IMG/VR virus record: IMGVR_UViG_3300010885_077322
Coordinates: 1-27,247 of that record
Length of the DNA stretch: 27,247 bases
DNA from: a virus
Strand: one strand, 5' to 3'
A program made the translations under genes and the position numbers. Every line of letters starts with the position of its first letter. Position 1 is the stretch's first letter. The notes under the pieces are model-generated. The model saw only the letters and a program-made list of their open reading frames with translations, had not been told where the DNA came from and did no database searches. Below, piece after piece: positions 8,201 through 15,952 of this stretch.

Positions 8201-11200
8201 TTTGTGATGCTGTTGTATGTGCCAATACAATATTACTTGAACCAAATGTGATTGAACGGGTGCCGGTACCATCCGAACTGAATATGCCGGTGGTCAGTGT
8301 AAATCCTGCTAGGTTTAAGGTACCACTTGTCAGTGTAAAAGTTCCAGTAGCCGTCAAGGTTACTGCGGCTCCCAATGATGTAGTACCTGATGTACTATTA
8401 ATTACCATTGCTCCTAATGTTGTGTTTCCGTTAGTGATAACAGTGCCAGTGCCCACCATTGTGGCTGTCATGCTGGTATATGTGCCACCACTGCTTAGAG
8501 TCACACTGTTCAGATTTAAGTTAGTGGTACCTGTATTAAATGCAGTGGTACCAAAATCAAGTTTGTTAAACCACCCGCCACTGTTTACTGTTTGTACTGC
8601 TGTACCAGAACCAGTGAATGTTAAGTTAGGTGCATTAGTAGATGATGCGCCACCCGAGAGACCGAACGAATATAATCGCACGACTGATGCATCTGCTACA
8701 AATCCACCAGTGCCAGTCCAGGAGAAACCTTGAACCTGATTGCACGCCAGTACAGTTGTTGATGCTGTTGGGTGTGCCAACACAATGTTGTTACTACCAA
8801 ATGCGATTGATCGGGTGACCGTAGTAGCAACAGAACCACTGAATATACCAATAGTTAAATCATAGCCACCTAAATCTAATGTGCCGCCATATAAGTAACA
8901 AGTTGATGTTGCAGTATATGTTTGTGTGTTATCCAGTGTCAATGTGACACCTGCAACACCTACACCAATACCACCTAGTTGTTTACTGAATTGTGCAGTC
9001 CATGTTTGTGTACGAGTAAATATTGGTGCGAAACCGGTATAGGTTCCACCTGTGGCCAATGTCAGTGTGCTTACATACACTGCCGCAGATGCAGGAGTGC
9101 AAGTACTACCAGTAAAATTCAATGAGTTAAACCATGAAAAATTAGTAAATGTTGGTATTGAGGCACCACTTGTGATTGATAAGTTTGGTGCATTGGCAAT
9201 AGTACCACCTGCTGTAGAACCAAAAGTATATGTTCTAGTAATTGCAGCATCAGTTGTAAATCCACCTGTACCGGTCCAAGTGAAGTTAGTGGCTGTGGCC
9301 ACATTCAGCACAGTTGTTCCTGCTGTGGTGTGTGCTAATACAATATTACCAGTTCCAAATGCTACAGAACGAGTGGGTGAACCAGCAGGACTTGAACTGA
9401 ATTGGCCAGTGGTCAATGTAAATCCTGCTAGGTCTAGCGTACCACCGTTCAACACAGTACTGCTTGTTGCTGTTGTACCAAATGCCGCTGCCAGAGTAGT
9501 GGTGCCTGCATGGTCAACTGTGAATGTTCCAATAGTTTTACCATTTGGTGTAATTGTGCCAGTACCAACCATAGTTGCATTTATGTTAGTGTACGTACCG
9601 CTGGCGCTTAAAGTCAAACTGTTTAAATTTAAATTAGTAGATGCTACAGTAAAAGCAGTGGTACCAAAATCAAGTTTATTAAAATAACTGCTAGTGGTAA
9701 ATGTTTGTACTGCTGTGCCGCTGCCAGTTAGTGTCACGTTGGGTGCGTTGGTAGATGTGCCACCGACACCTGTGCCAAATTGAAATGATCTAGTAATTGC
9801 CGCTGACGCTGTAAACCCTCCTGTTCCCGTCCAAGAGAAACCAGTGGCTGTGGCCATTGATATTACGGTCGTTGCCGCTGTAGTGTGTGCCAATACAATG
9901 TTGTTGCTACCAAATGCAATTGAACGAGTGTTTGAATTGCTTGAACTTATTAATCCAAAAGTTTGGTCGAACCCACCTAAGTCTAGTGTACCAGCAGTTA
10001 ATATTAAACTTGATGTTGCAGTATATGTTTGTGTGTTGTCCAGTGTCAACGTCACACCCGTAACACCCACACCGATGCCGCCCAGTTGTTTACTGAATTG
10101 AGGAGTCCATGTTTGTGTACGAGTGAATACTGGTATAAAACCAGTATAGGTTCCACCTGTTGCCAGTGTCAGTGTATCGATATAGATACCAATTGTGGAT
10201 GTAGTCATGGCTGGTGTGCTAGTAGTACCAGTAAAATTTAATGCCTTAAACCATGATCCATTGGTAAAAGTGACAACTGCTGCACCGCTTGTGATTGACA
10301 AGTTAGGTGCATTAGTAGTTGTGCCACCAGTAGTACCAAAAGTAAATGTTCTAGTGATTGAAGCGTCAGTTGTAAATCCGCCTGTGCCGGTCCAAGAGAA
10401 ATTCGTGGCTATGGCCATTGACAGTACAGTTGTTGCTGCTGTTGTATGTGCCAATACAATGTTGTTACTACCAAATGCGATTGAACGAGCGGTTGAAGTA
10501 CTTGAACTGAATATTCCAGTTGTTAAATCAAATCCATTTAGATTTAATGTGCCGCCGTTTTGGTTATATGTACCTGTTGCAGTAAGCGCATATGCTTGGC
10601 CCAATGTTACAGTACCTGCGGTGTGCGTAAATGTGGGTACTGCACTCAGTGTACCACCATTGTAGTTAAATGCACCTGAGGTTAATACAAAACTTGTACT
10701 TGGTGTGATAGTACCATTTGTCATTGTGAAGGTACCAGTAACTGTCCAAGTAGTACAAGTTATAGTGCCTGTGTTTGTCAATGTACCTGCGGTGTAGAAT
10801 GCATTGCTTGAACATGTCAAATTAAATGTAGCAAAATCAACGGTGCCAGCAATTTGACTGTATGTGCTACACGCCAATGCTCCGGCTAAGGTAGTGGTGC
10901 CTGCATGATTAACATCAAAATTTGCAACAGTTTTACCATTTGGTGTAATTGTACCTGTACCAATCATGACGGCAGATAAGTTAGTATAGGTACCACCACT
11001 GGATAATGTTAAACTATTAAGACTCAATGATGTAGTTCCAGGAGTAAACGCAGTAGTGCCAAAATCAAGTTTGTTGAAACTACTGAAATTGGTGAATGTT
11101 GCTACAGCAGTACCACTGCCAGTCAGTGTCAAGTTGGGTGCATTGGTGGAAGTGCCGCCGGTAGTACCAAATGTAAATGTTCTAGTAACTGCGGCCGTAG

Positions 11201-11822
11201 CAGTAAATCCGCCGGTGCCAGTATATGTGAAATTGGTGGCTATGGCCATAGCCAATACTGTTTGAGCAGCAGTAGTGTGTGCTAATACAATATTACCTGA
11301 GCCAAACGCAATGGAACGAGTGTTTGCGTTAGTTGAACTGAATTGGCCGGTGGTTAATGTAAATCCGGCCAGGTCTAGCGTACCATTGGTCAATGTAGTG
11401 GTGGCAGTGGCCGTTAGAGTGAGAGAACTTCCTAATGTCCACGCACCTGCCGCACCGTTAAATGTAACTGCGCCGCTAAGGGCAACGCCATTGGTTGTTA
11501 CAGTTTTACCTGTTGTTGTAGCATTAAATGTTGTTGTGCCAGTGCTGTTCCATACAGTTCCCGCTACCAGTGACATACTGCCCGACACTGCAAGTGTAGG
11601 TGTAGTGCCTGTTGCAAAAGTGACTGTACCTGCTGATACTGTAATATCTAAACAAGTCAATGCACCTGTCATTGTAACAGTATATGTGGCTGCTTGGTCG
11701 AAAAATACCGAGTCGGCCGCAGTTGGTGCTGAAGCACCACTGGCACCACCACTAGTGGCACTCCAGTTTGTGGTACTAGTACTCCATGTTCCAGTACCTC
11801 CTACCCAGTATCTATTTGCCAT
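5271..11822 (-). CDS. Giant repeat-containing phage structural/adhesin protein, 2183 aa
   Basis: This is probably a long fibrous virion protein, fibre or surface adhesin. The N-terminus MANRYWVGGTGTW...NWSATSGG...PTAADSVFFD (residues 1-43) is a recurrent opening of very large proteins in aquatic phage genomes. The rest is almost entirely Thr/Gly/Ser/Ala/Asn and built from ten repeats of ~185 residues, each marked by TRS(I/V)AFGS.NIVLAHTT and then TGTGGFTADA. The composition and repeated short strands suggest beta-solenoid-like stacking, which is inference. There are no catalytic motifs and no signal peptide. It starts at ATG 11822, 3 nt after the stop of the 65-aa gene and with only a weak ribosome site, so it is probably coupled. 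It ends NTFADIQVI and the missing C-terminal domain is encoded in frame by the next gene. Long antisense open frames opposite it look like composition artefacts. Confidence 0.85.
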   Translation of the reverse strand: MANRYWVGGTGTWSTSTTNWSATSGGASGASAPTAADSVFFDQAATYTVTMTGALTCLDITVSAGTVTFATGTTPTLAVSGSMSLVAGTVWNSTGTTTFNATTTGKTVTTNGVALSGAVTFNGAAGAWTLGSSLTLTATATTTLTNGTLDLAGFTLTTGQFSSTNANTRSIAFGSGNIVLAHTTAAQTVLAMAIATNFTYTGTGGFTATAAVTRTFTFGTTGGTSTNAPNLTLTGSGTAVATFTNFSSFNKLDFGTTAFTPGTTSLSLNSLTLSSGGTYTNLSAVMIGTGTITPNGKTVANFDVNHAGTTTLAGALACSTYSQIAGTVDFATFNLTCSSNAFYTAGTLTNTGTITCTTWTVTGTFTMTNGTITPSTSFVLTSGAFNYNGGTLSAVPTFTHTAGTVTLGQAYALTATGTYNQNGGTLNLNGFDLTTGIFSSSTSTARSIAFGSNNIVLAHTTAATTVLSMAIATNFSWTGTGGFTTDASITRTFTFGTTGGTTTNAPNLSITSGAAVVTFTNGSWFKALNFTGTTSTPAMTTSTIGIYIDTLTLATGGTYTGFIPVFTRTQTWTPQFSKQLGGIGVGVTGVTLTLDNTQTYTATSSLILTAGTLDLGGFDQTFGLISSSNSNTRSIAFGSNNIVLAHTTAATTVISMATATGFSWTGTGGFTASAAITRSFQFGTGVGGTSTNAPNVTLTGSGTAVQTFTTSSYFNKLDFGTTAFTVASTNLNLNSLTLSASGTYTNINATMVGTGTITPNGKTIGTFTVDHAGTTTLAAAFGTTATSSTVLNGGTLDLAGFTLTTGQFSSSPAGSPTRSVAFGTGNIVLAHTTAGTTVLNVATATNFTWTGTGGFTTDAAITRTYTFGSTAGGTIANAPNLSITSGASIPTFTNFSWFNSLNFTGSTCTPASAAVYVSTLTLATGGTYTGFAPIFTRTQTWTAQFSKQLGGIGVGVAGVTLTLDNTQTYTATSTCYLYGGTLDLGGYDLTIGIFSGSVATTVTRSIAFGSNNIVLAHPTASTTVLACNQVQGFSWTGTGGFVADASVVRLYSFGLSGGASSTNAPNLTFTGSGTAVQTVNSGGWFNKLDFGTTAFNTGTTNLNLNSVTLSSGGTYTSMTATMVGTGTVITNGNTTLGAMVINSTSGTTSLGAAVTLTATGTFTLTSGTLNLAGFTLTTGIFSSDGTGTRSITFGSSNIVLAHTTASQTVLSMATATGFTWTGTGGFTASAAVIRTFTFGTTGGTSTNAPNVTLTTGSAVPIFTTGGWFNTLDFGTTTFNIAATALNLNSLVCSSTGTYGNMTVTMVGTGTITPNGKTVAAFTINHTGTTTLAGAFGTAVTGTTTLTSGALNLAGFTLSTGIFSSTNANTRSIAFGSGNIALTHTSVGQTVISMATATGFSWTGTGGFTTDASVTRTFTFGSTAGGTAANAPNLSITSGAAVPTFTNGSWFDVLNFTGTTSTPAMSASTIGIYVDTLTLASGGTYTGFIPVFTRTQTWTPQFSKQLGGIGVGAEGVTLTLEGTQTYPVTSTFFLTAGTLDLGGVDQTFGIFSSSNSNTRSVAFGSNNISLVHTTASTTVLAMSTATGFTWTGTGGFVATTNLAKIFQFGNTAGGSITNAPNLTITSGSNLATLTTGSWFNTLDFGTSTFTPGSVITNLNSLKLSSTGTYPSFRPTMRGTGTVDGNGNTTLVNLTVDNISGTTSLAAALTMSVTTATFTLTSGTLALNGFDFTCAQFSSTNTTTRSVAFGSNNIILVAMTASGTTLDMGTATGFSWTGTGGFVTEPNVGRTRTFDFGSTAGGTSTNAPNFTFSGAGTNANNTFTTGSWFNIFDFGIHTGSVGQTTTLNLNSVTLSSGATYTNLTIVMVGTGTITPNGKTVAALTVNCPSGTTTLAGALSTSTTAAATLTNGTLDLAGFTLTTGQFSSTNTATRSVSFGLGNIVLAHTTAAQTVLSMADATGFTWTGTGGFTADAAVTRTYLFGTTGGTTTNAPNLTLTASGTAVGTFTSGSWFNTLNFGTTNFTVPATSLNLNSLTMSSSGVFSSLTTTMVGTGTITGSGKTIAALTVNHSGTTTIPALSVIGATTLTSGTLNVAGITLTTANFISSSVATRAISGSGTGIISVSSGWTVPDGTGFTGSDYTINLTNATPKTFAGGGGSYGKLATSSAGALTITGSNTFADIQVI
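5990..11340 (-). repeat. Ten tandem ~555-nt coding repeats (two subtypes)
   Basis: Markers of the TRS.AFGS motif fall near 6030, 6596, 7147, 7710, 8255, 8815, 9370, 9923, 10484 and 11310. Spacing is 545-566 nt except the first interval (~826 nt), which contains extra shorter repeats. Seven units end in type A (FDFGTT...MVGTGTITPNGKT). Three (units 2, 4 and 7 from the N-terminus) end in type B (LNFTGTT...RTQTW..QFSKQLGGIGVG). A degenerate eleventh partial unit precedes the C-terminus. Type B copies near 7230-7480, 8900-9130 and 10010-10250 are still close at DNA level, so some duplications are recent. Confidence 0.85.
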
Positions 11823-11825
11823 ATT

Positions 11826-12023
11826 TTATTCTGTCGGTGCTGCATTGACAATGGCCAACCAATTGTCAAATCTTTCTTGTTTCATTGCGTCAATGGTGGC
11901 AGCAGGTGTTGCGGCATATTCTTCCTGTGTCATCCACAATGCATCACGGAAGGTTCTGCCACTGTCACTTTTTTCAAAAATCACTTGTACTTTTCCGTCA
12001 ATTTGATTGATAATATCTTCCAT
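11826..12023 (-). CDS. Small acidic fibre-locus protein, 65 aa
   Basis: I recognise no named family. The protein runs MEDIINQIDGKVQVIFEKSD, then SGRTFRDALWMTQEEYAA, then helical residues to the C-terminus (IDAMKQERFDNWLAIVNAAP). It has an acidic, helix-rich make-up unlike its Thr/Gly-rich neighbours. Small proteins of this kind (DALWMT.EEY..) sit among fibre genes in many phages and may help fibre assembly, but that is inference from position. ATG 12023 has GAAAG a few bases upstream. Its stop is 3 nt before the start of the 2183-aa gene, so the two are probably translated together. Confidence 0.75.
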   Translation of the reverse strand: MEDIINQIDGKVQVIFEKSDSGRTFRDALWMTQEEYAATPAATIDAMKQERFDNWLAIVNAAPTE

Positions 12024-12042
12024 ATTGTTCTTTCATTAATTG

Positions 12043-12978
12043 TTAAAAACCAAAATTCTTGGCCAATAATTGCCATTTTGTAGCTGTTGTGTTGTATATA
12101 AATCCAACATAATCATATTTATTACTGCCAGTTGATGCTGTGGGCAATATCAAATCAGTTGATCCAACAAACACAGCATTCCAACTAAATGTCTGTATGT
12201 TTGCAGATTGCAATCTAAGTATAATTTTCTGTCCATTGAACAATGTTCCAGTCACTGCATTGATTGTCAATGTACCAGCGGCTTGAGTGTTTGTCTGTGT
12301 TGCTATGTCAGTGGTATCACCATTCATGGTGATTGAAACGCCGTCCGCAATGGATACTACTCTGGGCAGAACTGCACCACTGGCAGCAATGGTACCAGTC
12401 ACTGATACACTGCCGGAACTGATAACTTGACCAGTGCCATTTGGAGACAGCGTGATATTTCCGTTACTGCCAGTGATGATGCTCAGCGCACCTGTATCAA
12501 CAATATTGCCTGAGACATTCAAGTTGCCGGCTGAGATGTTGCCAGTGGCACTGACAATGCCCGGTAATATCAATCCAGTTGATGCAAATGTTGCCACTGT
12601 GGTACCAGCAACACCAACTGTGGTATTGGCACCAGATGCAACTGTGACATTACTTGTTCCATTGGTGATTGCAGACCCGCCTGCAGAAATACCAGTGAGA
12701 GCCGATCCATTTCCAATGAAATAATTGCCAGACACATTGCCAGTAGCCGTGACAATTCCAACTGTGACAACATTGCCAACTGTTATATTGCCGGTAACTG
12801 ATGCTAGACCCGTGGCCAACAGATTGCCGCTGTTGACTGTGCCAGTTACGCTGATGCTGACAAAAGAGTTGCTGACAGAAGTACTAACTGTCCATGCAGT
12901 CAAAGTACTGCTGTAGGTATAGGTTATGCCATTTATACTTGCTTGCTGTCCATTGGTTGGTGATAGTGGAAATGACAT
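12043..12978 (-). CDS. Tail fibre-like protein with GN/ATG repeats, 311 aa
   Basis: This is a probable fibre or adhesin subunit. The N-terminus MSFPLSPTNGQQASINGITY...AWTV (residues ~1-30) is a small domain common in phage structural proteins. The middle has short Gly/Asn-rich repeats (TGNITVGNVVTVGIVTATGN) and the motif VSGNYFIGNGSALTGI, shared with the 683-aa protein. The C-terminal ~85 residues (TLTINAVTGTLFNGQKIILR, QTFSWNAVFVGSTDLILPTA, YDYVGFIYNT, KWQLLAKNFGF) look like a compact beta-sandwich tip that recurs in unrelated phage fibres. It overlaps the upstream 683-aa gene by one base (TAATG) and has GGGAG upstream, so translation is coupled. The 65-aa gene follows 19 nt later. Confidence 0.8.
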   Translation of the reverse strand: MSFPLSPTNGQQASINGITYTYSSTLTAWTVSTSVSNSFVSISVTGTVNSGNLLATGLASVTGNITVGNVVTVGIVTATGNVSGNYFIGNGSALTGISAGGSAITNGTSNVTVASGANTTVGVAGTTVATFASTGLILPGIVSATGNISAGNLNVSGNIVDTGALSIITGSNGNITLSPNGTGQVISSGSVSVTGTIAASGAVLPRVVSIADGVSITMNGDTTDIATQTNTQAAGTLTINAVTGTLFNGQKIILRLQSANIQTFSWNAVFVGSTDLILPTASTGSNKYDYVGFIYNTTATKWQLLAKNFGF

Positions 12979-15029
12979 TATAGTCTCCCAATTGTAATTT
13001 CAATTACACCAGATTCACCAGTGAAATCTTCAACTGCTTTGCCTATCACTGTGCCCATGCTGGGTGCGGCAGCAGATTGTGCCTGGCCATTGCCGGCTGA
13101 TACCATCATTGCTCCTTTAGAAACTGGACCAATTACCTGAGTGGGCACACGACCAACCAGTGCAATTGCTGCCATATATTTGCCTTGTGCAGTGCTGTTC
13201 ATTAGATATGCAGGATTGGTACTTACTACGCCCATTACCAGTGGGCTGAATGGTGTGTTGCTGATTGTGACTTCTTTGTCACCGCCAAACTCCACCACTG
13301 TACCCGGAGCATACGCAGCATCGGCTTCGTACATTTCTGCCAAGTCAGCGTATTGTGCCGAAGTGGACTTGGCAAACACAGTGTTGAAACTTGATGTAGC
13401 ACTGCCAATATTGGCTGTGGCATTGGCTGTTGGCATGATGTTGGCGCTGATGTTGACGTTGCCAGTGCCATTGGGTGTCAGCACAATATTGGCATTGCCA
13501 GCAGTGGTTTGTATGTCCAATTGGGCCGAGTCTTGAATTGAGCCACTTATAATTAAATTACCAGCTGTGATGTTGCCAGTTGCCACTGTCAAGCTGCCAG
13601 CAGTAACTGTGCCAGTTACTGACACAGTGGTACCTGTGTGAGTGGTTGCATTGACATTGGCGCCACCTAACACATTGCCAGCAGTGATGTTGCTAGTTGC
13701 ACTGATTGTTCCACCTGTGTTAACATTACCCAATGTAGCTGTGCCAGTCACTGACAAACTCGTCAGTGTTCCAACGGAGGTAATATTGGCCTGCGCTGCT
13801 GTGGTCACTGTGGCAGCAGTTGTTGCTGAAGTTGCGCTGCCTGCTGACACTGCATATGTGGCATTGGCCACTGTGCCAGTTACATTGGCACCTGTTATAT
13901 TTGTCAGCAATGATCCATTGCCAATGAAATAACTACCGGCAATGTTGCCGGCAGCCGATACTTGTCCTGCTGTTAATAAATTACCACTAGATGTGTTTCC
14001 AGTGATGGTAAGGCTGGCAAAAGTGGTAGGAGGACTTTGATCCACCCATTGATTACCAGTGCCGTCGTTGATGTAAAGGTACAGTTTATCAGCGTAAGAA
14101 TCGTACCAATTGTCGCCCGCCACAGAATTTGACGGTGCTGTGTTGGCCTGTGTTGTCCATTTGTATGCTCTGGCGCCACCGGAAATTACATTGCCACCAA
14201 CGATGTTTCCTGTTACACTCAATGATCCCAGGGTGCCAACACTGGTCAGACTGGAATTTACTATGTTGGATGATAGGGTGTTGCCAATGAGTGTATTTGC
14301 ATCAACTGTGGTAATAATGCCACTCAGTTGGCTGCCGTTGCCTAAAAAATAGTTGCCAGTGATGTTGCCAGTGGCACTGATTGTGGATGTTGTGTTGATG
14401 GCCGTAGTTACATTGCCACTGGACAGGTATGCAGCAACTTCTGTATTTCCGTATGCACCTGCAATGCCAGTCAGTTGCGAACCGTTGCCTAAAAAATAGT
14501 TGCCCGAGACGTTACCAGTGGCACTGATATTCCCAGTAATTGACAGTATGTTTGAAGTTTTATCAAACACAAAATTACTAAATCCGGCCAATGTGCCGCC
14601 GTCATTGACTTGCACTTGTGTGTTGGAACCACCAACACTGCTTAAAATATTAATTACAAAAGTTAAACCAGTGGTTCCAATTACAATGGGATTGTCTGTT
14701 GTCAGTTTCCACTGAGTATCAGCATAGATAGACCCTTCGGTTACCATCACAATCATGCCGGCAAGAATTTCTCCTGTTGCATTGCCGTCGCTGGTTCTTT
14801 CCCAGGTGCCGTCGGATCCCACACCTACCACAGTTACATCATATAATCCGTTTTGACTGGCAGTTGTTTGACCGGTAACCAATATGCGATCGCCCAGCAC
14901 TAAACTAACGCCATCAACCAGCGCTGGGGCGCCGCCGGTCAAGGTCACATTACTCACCGTAATCACACGGGTTGCCTGTTTGTAATCTAAATCATATATC
15001 TGTGCAGCGCGAGGTCTAGTTAATCCCAT
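12978..15029 (-). CDS. Tail fibre protein with conserved C-terminal module, 683 aa
   Basis: This is a probable tail fibre. Residues 1-~130 form a known fibre-type domain (ALVDGVSLVLGDRILVTGQT, ASQNGLYDVTVVG, TWERTSDGN) like the one in the middle of the 1720-aa protein. Three YF(L/I)GNGS copies follow (nt ~14495, ~14345 and ~13930), then GN-rich repeats. Residues ~557-683 form the module starting QYADLAEMYEADAAYAPGTV and continuing with MGVVSTNPAYLMN, GRVPTQV, KGAMMVSAGNG, GTVIGKA and GVIEITIGRL. This is clearly paralogous to the end of the 1720-aa protein. Modules of this type may trimerise or process fibres; the YADLAE start and GVVSTNP block loosely recall the Peptidase_G2 IMC autocleavage domain, but I cannot confirm that. 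The gene begins just after a terminator and a CTAAATAT late-type motif, and has TGGAAAA upstream of ATG 15029. Confidence 0.85.
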   Translation of the reverse strand: MGLTRPRAAQIYDLDYKQATRVITVSNVTLTGGAPALVDGVSLVLGDRILVTGQTTASQNGLYDVTVVGVGSDGTWERTSDGNATGEILAGMIVMVTEGSIYADTQWKLTTDNPIVIGTTGLTFVINILSSVGGSNTQVQVNDGGTLAGFSNFVFDKTSNILSITGNISATGNVSGNYFLGNGSQLTGIAGAYGNTEVAAYLSSGNVTTAINTTSTISATGNITGNYFLGNGSQLSGIITTVDANTLIGNTLSSNIVNSSLTSVGTLGSLSVTGNIVGGNVISGGARAYKWTTQANTAPSNSVAGDNWYDSYADKLYLYINDGTGNQWVDQSPPTTFASLTITGNTSSGNLLTAGQVSAAGNIAGSYFIGNGSLLTNITGANVTGTVANATYAVSAGSATSATTAATVTTAAQANITSVGTLTSLSVTGTATLGNVNTGGTISATSNITAGNVLGGANVNATTHTGTTVSVTGTVTAGSLTVATGNITAGNLIISGSIQDSAQLDIQTTAGNANIVLTPNGTGNVNISANIMPTANATANIGSATSSFNTVFAKSTSAQYADLAEMYEADAAYAPGTVVEFGGDKEVTISNTPFSPLVMGVVSTNPAYLMNSTAQGKYMAAIALVGRVPTQVIGPVSKGAMMVSAGNGQAQSAAAPSMGTVIGKAVEDFTGESGVIEITIGRL

Positions 15030-15052
15030 TGATTTTTTCCAGTTTGTTAGCT

Positions 15053-15060
15053 ATATTTAG
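15053..15060 (-). promoter_or_regulatory. Possible late promoter (CTAAATAT)
   Basis: On the minus strand, CTAAATAT lies 24 nt before ATG 15029 and immediately after an intrinsic terminator. It resembles the T4 late element TATAAATA and is nearly identical to CTAAATAC before the gene at 26124. The position, between a terminator and a start codon with a ribosome site, is what a promoter would need. It is short, so moderate confidence only. Confidence 0.45.
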
Positions 15061-15062
15061 CC

Positions 15063-15093
15063 AAAAAAACAGGACTAACGAAAGTCCTGTTTT
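15063..15093 (-). terminator. Intrinsic terminator after the 259-aa gene
   Basis: A perfect 11-bp inverted repeat (AAAACAGGACT at 15066-15076, AGTCCTGTTTT at 15083-15093, 6-nt loop) is followed on the minus strand by a run of seven T. It begins 18 nt after the stop at 15111. It ends transcription of the lectin-like gene and separates it from the 683-aa fibre gene. Confidence 0.9.
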
Positions 15094-15110
15094 GAGTTAA
15101 AAATTATTGC

Positions 15111-15890
15111 TTAGAATGGTTTTGTAGCAGTTTGTATCACTGTGCCGTTGTTGGTAACAGTTTGTGTGCCACTGGTGTCTGTGGTCACCACAGCACCCAA
15201 CATCAAGTATTCGGTATTGGCGCCTGACGACAACGGTGCTACCGGTGCAGTGATTGTGGCGCTGGTGCTGTCGTACACAGCAGCACCAATGGTTGCTCTA
15301 AAATTGGTAATGAGTCCTGGAAAATATCCACCATAGTATCTGCCTACCCAATTACTGTTGCCCCAACTTTGACTGTCAGTTTGTGTGCCGCCACTAGGAC
15401 TGCCACCACCTGCAGCACCGGTTGCTCGAACACAGGTCACAGTTGAATAGTTGTCAACAAATGTGCCAATCCACATGGTTTCCAAATCAGTGCTGGCATT
15501 GCGGTTCAGCACTATGTATTGCCACTTGTTGGTTTGCAATGTTGCTGCTGGCCAAGTGTAACTGGGTTGATATCCACCACCGTATCTATCCAGAGTAATG
15601 GTGGCATCATCGCTGGTAAACAGGCTCATGCCCACACTTTGATCAGTGCCCATCAATCCTTTGGTGGTAAACCCACTGTTGTTGTAGAACCAGCCTTCTA
15701 TGGTAAACGCACCAGCATCCGGGGTCCATCCAGGAGTCATGCTAAGATACTGACTAGAGCCGTTGAAACTCAAACTGCCGGCAAGAGGCGTGTATAAATC
15801 TACCGGTGGAGGTGGGGGAGCACCAAAGCTCCACCCGGGGCCGATTGACCATCCTGGTCCAATGCTTACTGTTGCTGCTGGTAGTGACAT
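15111..15890 (-). CDS. LamG/concanavalin A-like lectin domain protein, 259 aa
   Basis: This is a probable glycan-binding adhesin of the virion. Residues ~37-215 have the LamG-type layout: GSLSFNGSSQYLSM, then FTIEGWFYNNS, a middle strand set with a KWQYIVLNRNAS core at ~122-133, and a final SNWVGRYYGGYFPGLITNFR strand. The ending (VYDSTSATITAPVAPL, NTEYLMLG) is usual for this phage lectin type. The N-terminus carries a tandem SIGPGW repeat (residues ~10-21) and a run of five prolines, probably a short rod or linker. There is no obvious Shine-Dalgarno before ATG 15890, and a terminator ends only ~18 nt upstream. Expression must therefore come from terminator read-through or an unseen promoter. 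It has its own terminator downstream, so it is a single-gene unit. Confidence 0.8.
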   Translation of the reverse strand: MSLPAATVSIGPGWSIGPGWSFGAPPPPPVDLYTPLAGSLSFNGSSQYLSMTPGWTPDAGAFTIEGWFYNNSGFTTKGLMGTDQSVGMSLFTSDDATITLDRYGGGYQPSYTWPAATLQTNKWQYIVLNRNASTDLETMWIGTFVDNYSTVTCVRATGAAGGGSPSGGTQTDSQSWGNSNWVGRYYGGYFPGLITNFRATIGAAVYDSTSATITAPVAPLSSGANTEYLMLGAVVTTDTSGTQTVTNNGTVIQTATKPF

Positions 15891-15907
15891 GTTATTTTCT
15901 ATTAGAT

Positions 15908-15934
15908 AAAAAGATAAGATCCGAAGACCCTATC
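15908..15934 (-). terminator. Intrinsic terminator with cUUCGg tetraloop after the 1720-aa gene
   Basis: On the minus strand GATAGGGTC - TTCG - GATCTTATC forms a 9-bp stem (two G-U pairs) closed by C-G around UUCG, the very stable tetraloop, followed by TTTTT. It lies 19 nt after the stop of the 1720-aa fibre gene. Confidence 0.8.
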
Positions 15935-15952
15935 CTGTACAGCGTTACCTGT

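Noticed and set aside
7708-8733. Rightward open frame of 341 codons, and several similar ones between 5400 and 12000
   Set aside because: Antisense shadows of the 2183-aa repeat protein, with the same Val/Pro-rich artefact composition and no start signals.
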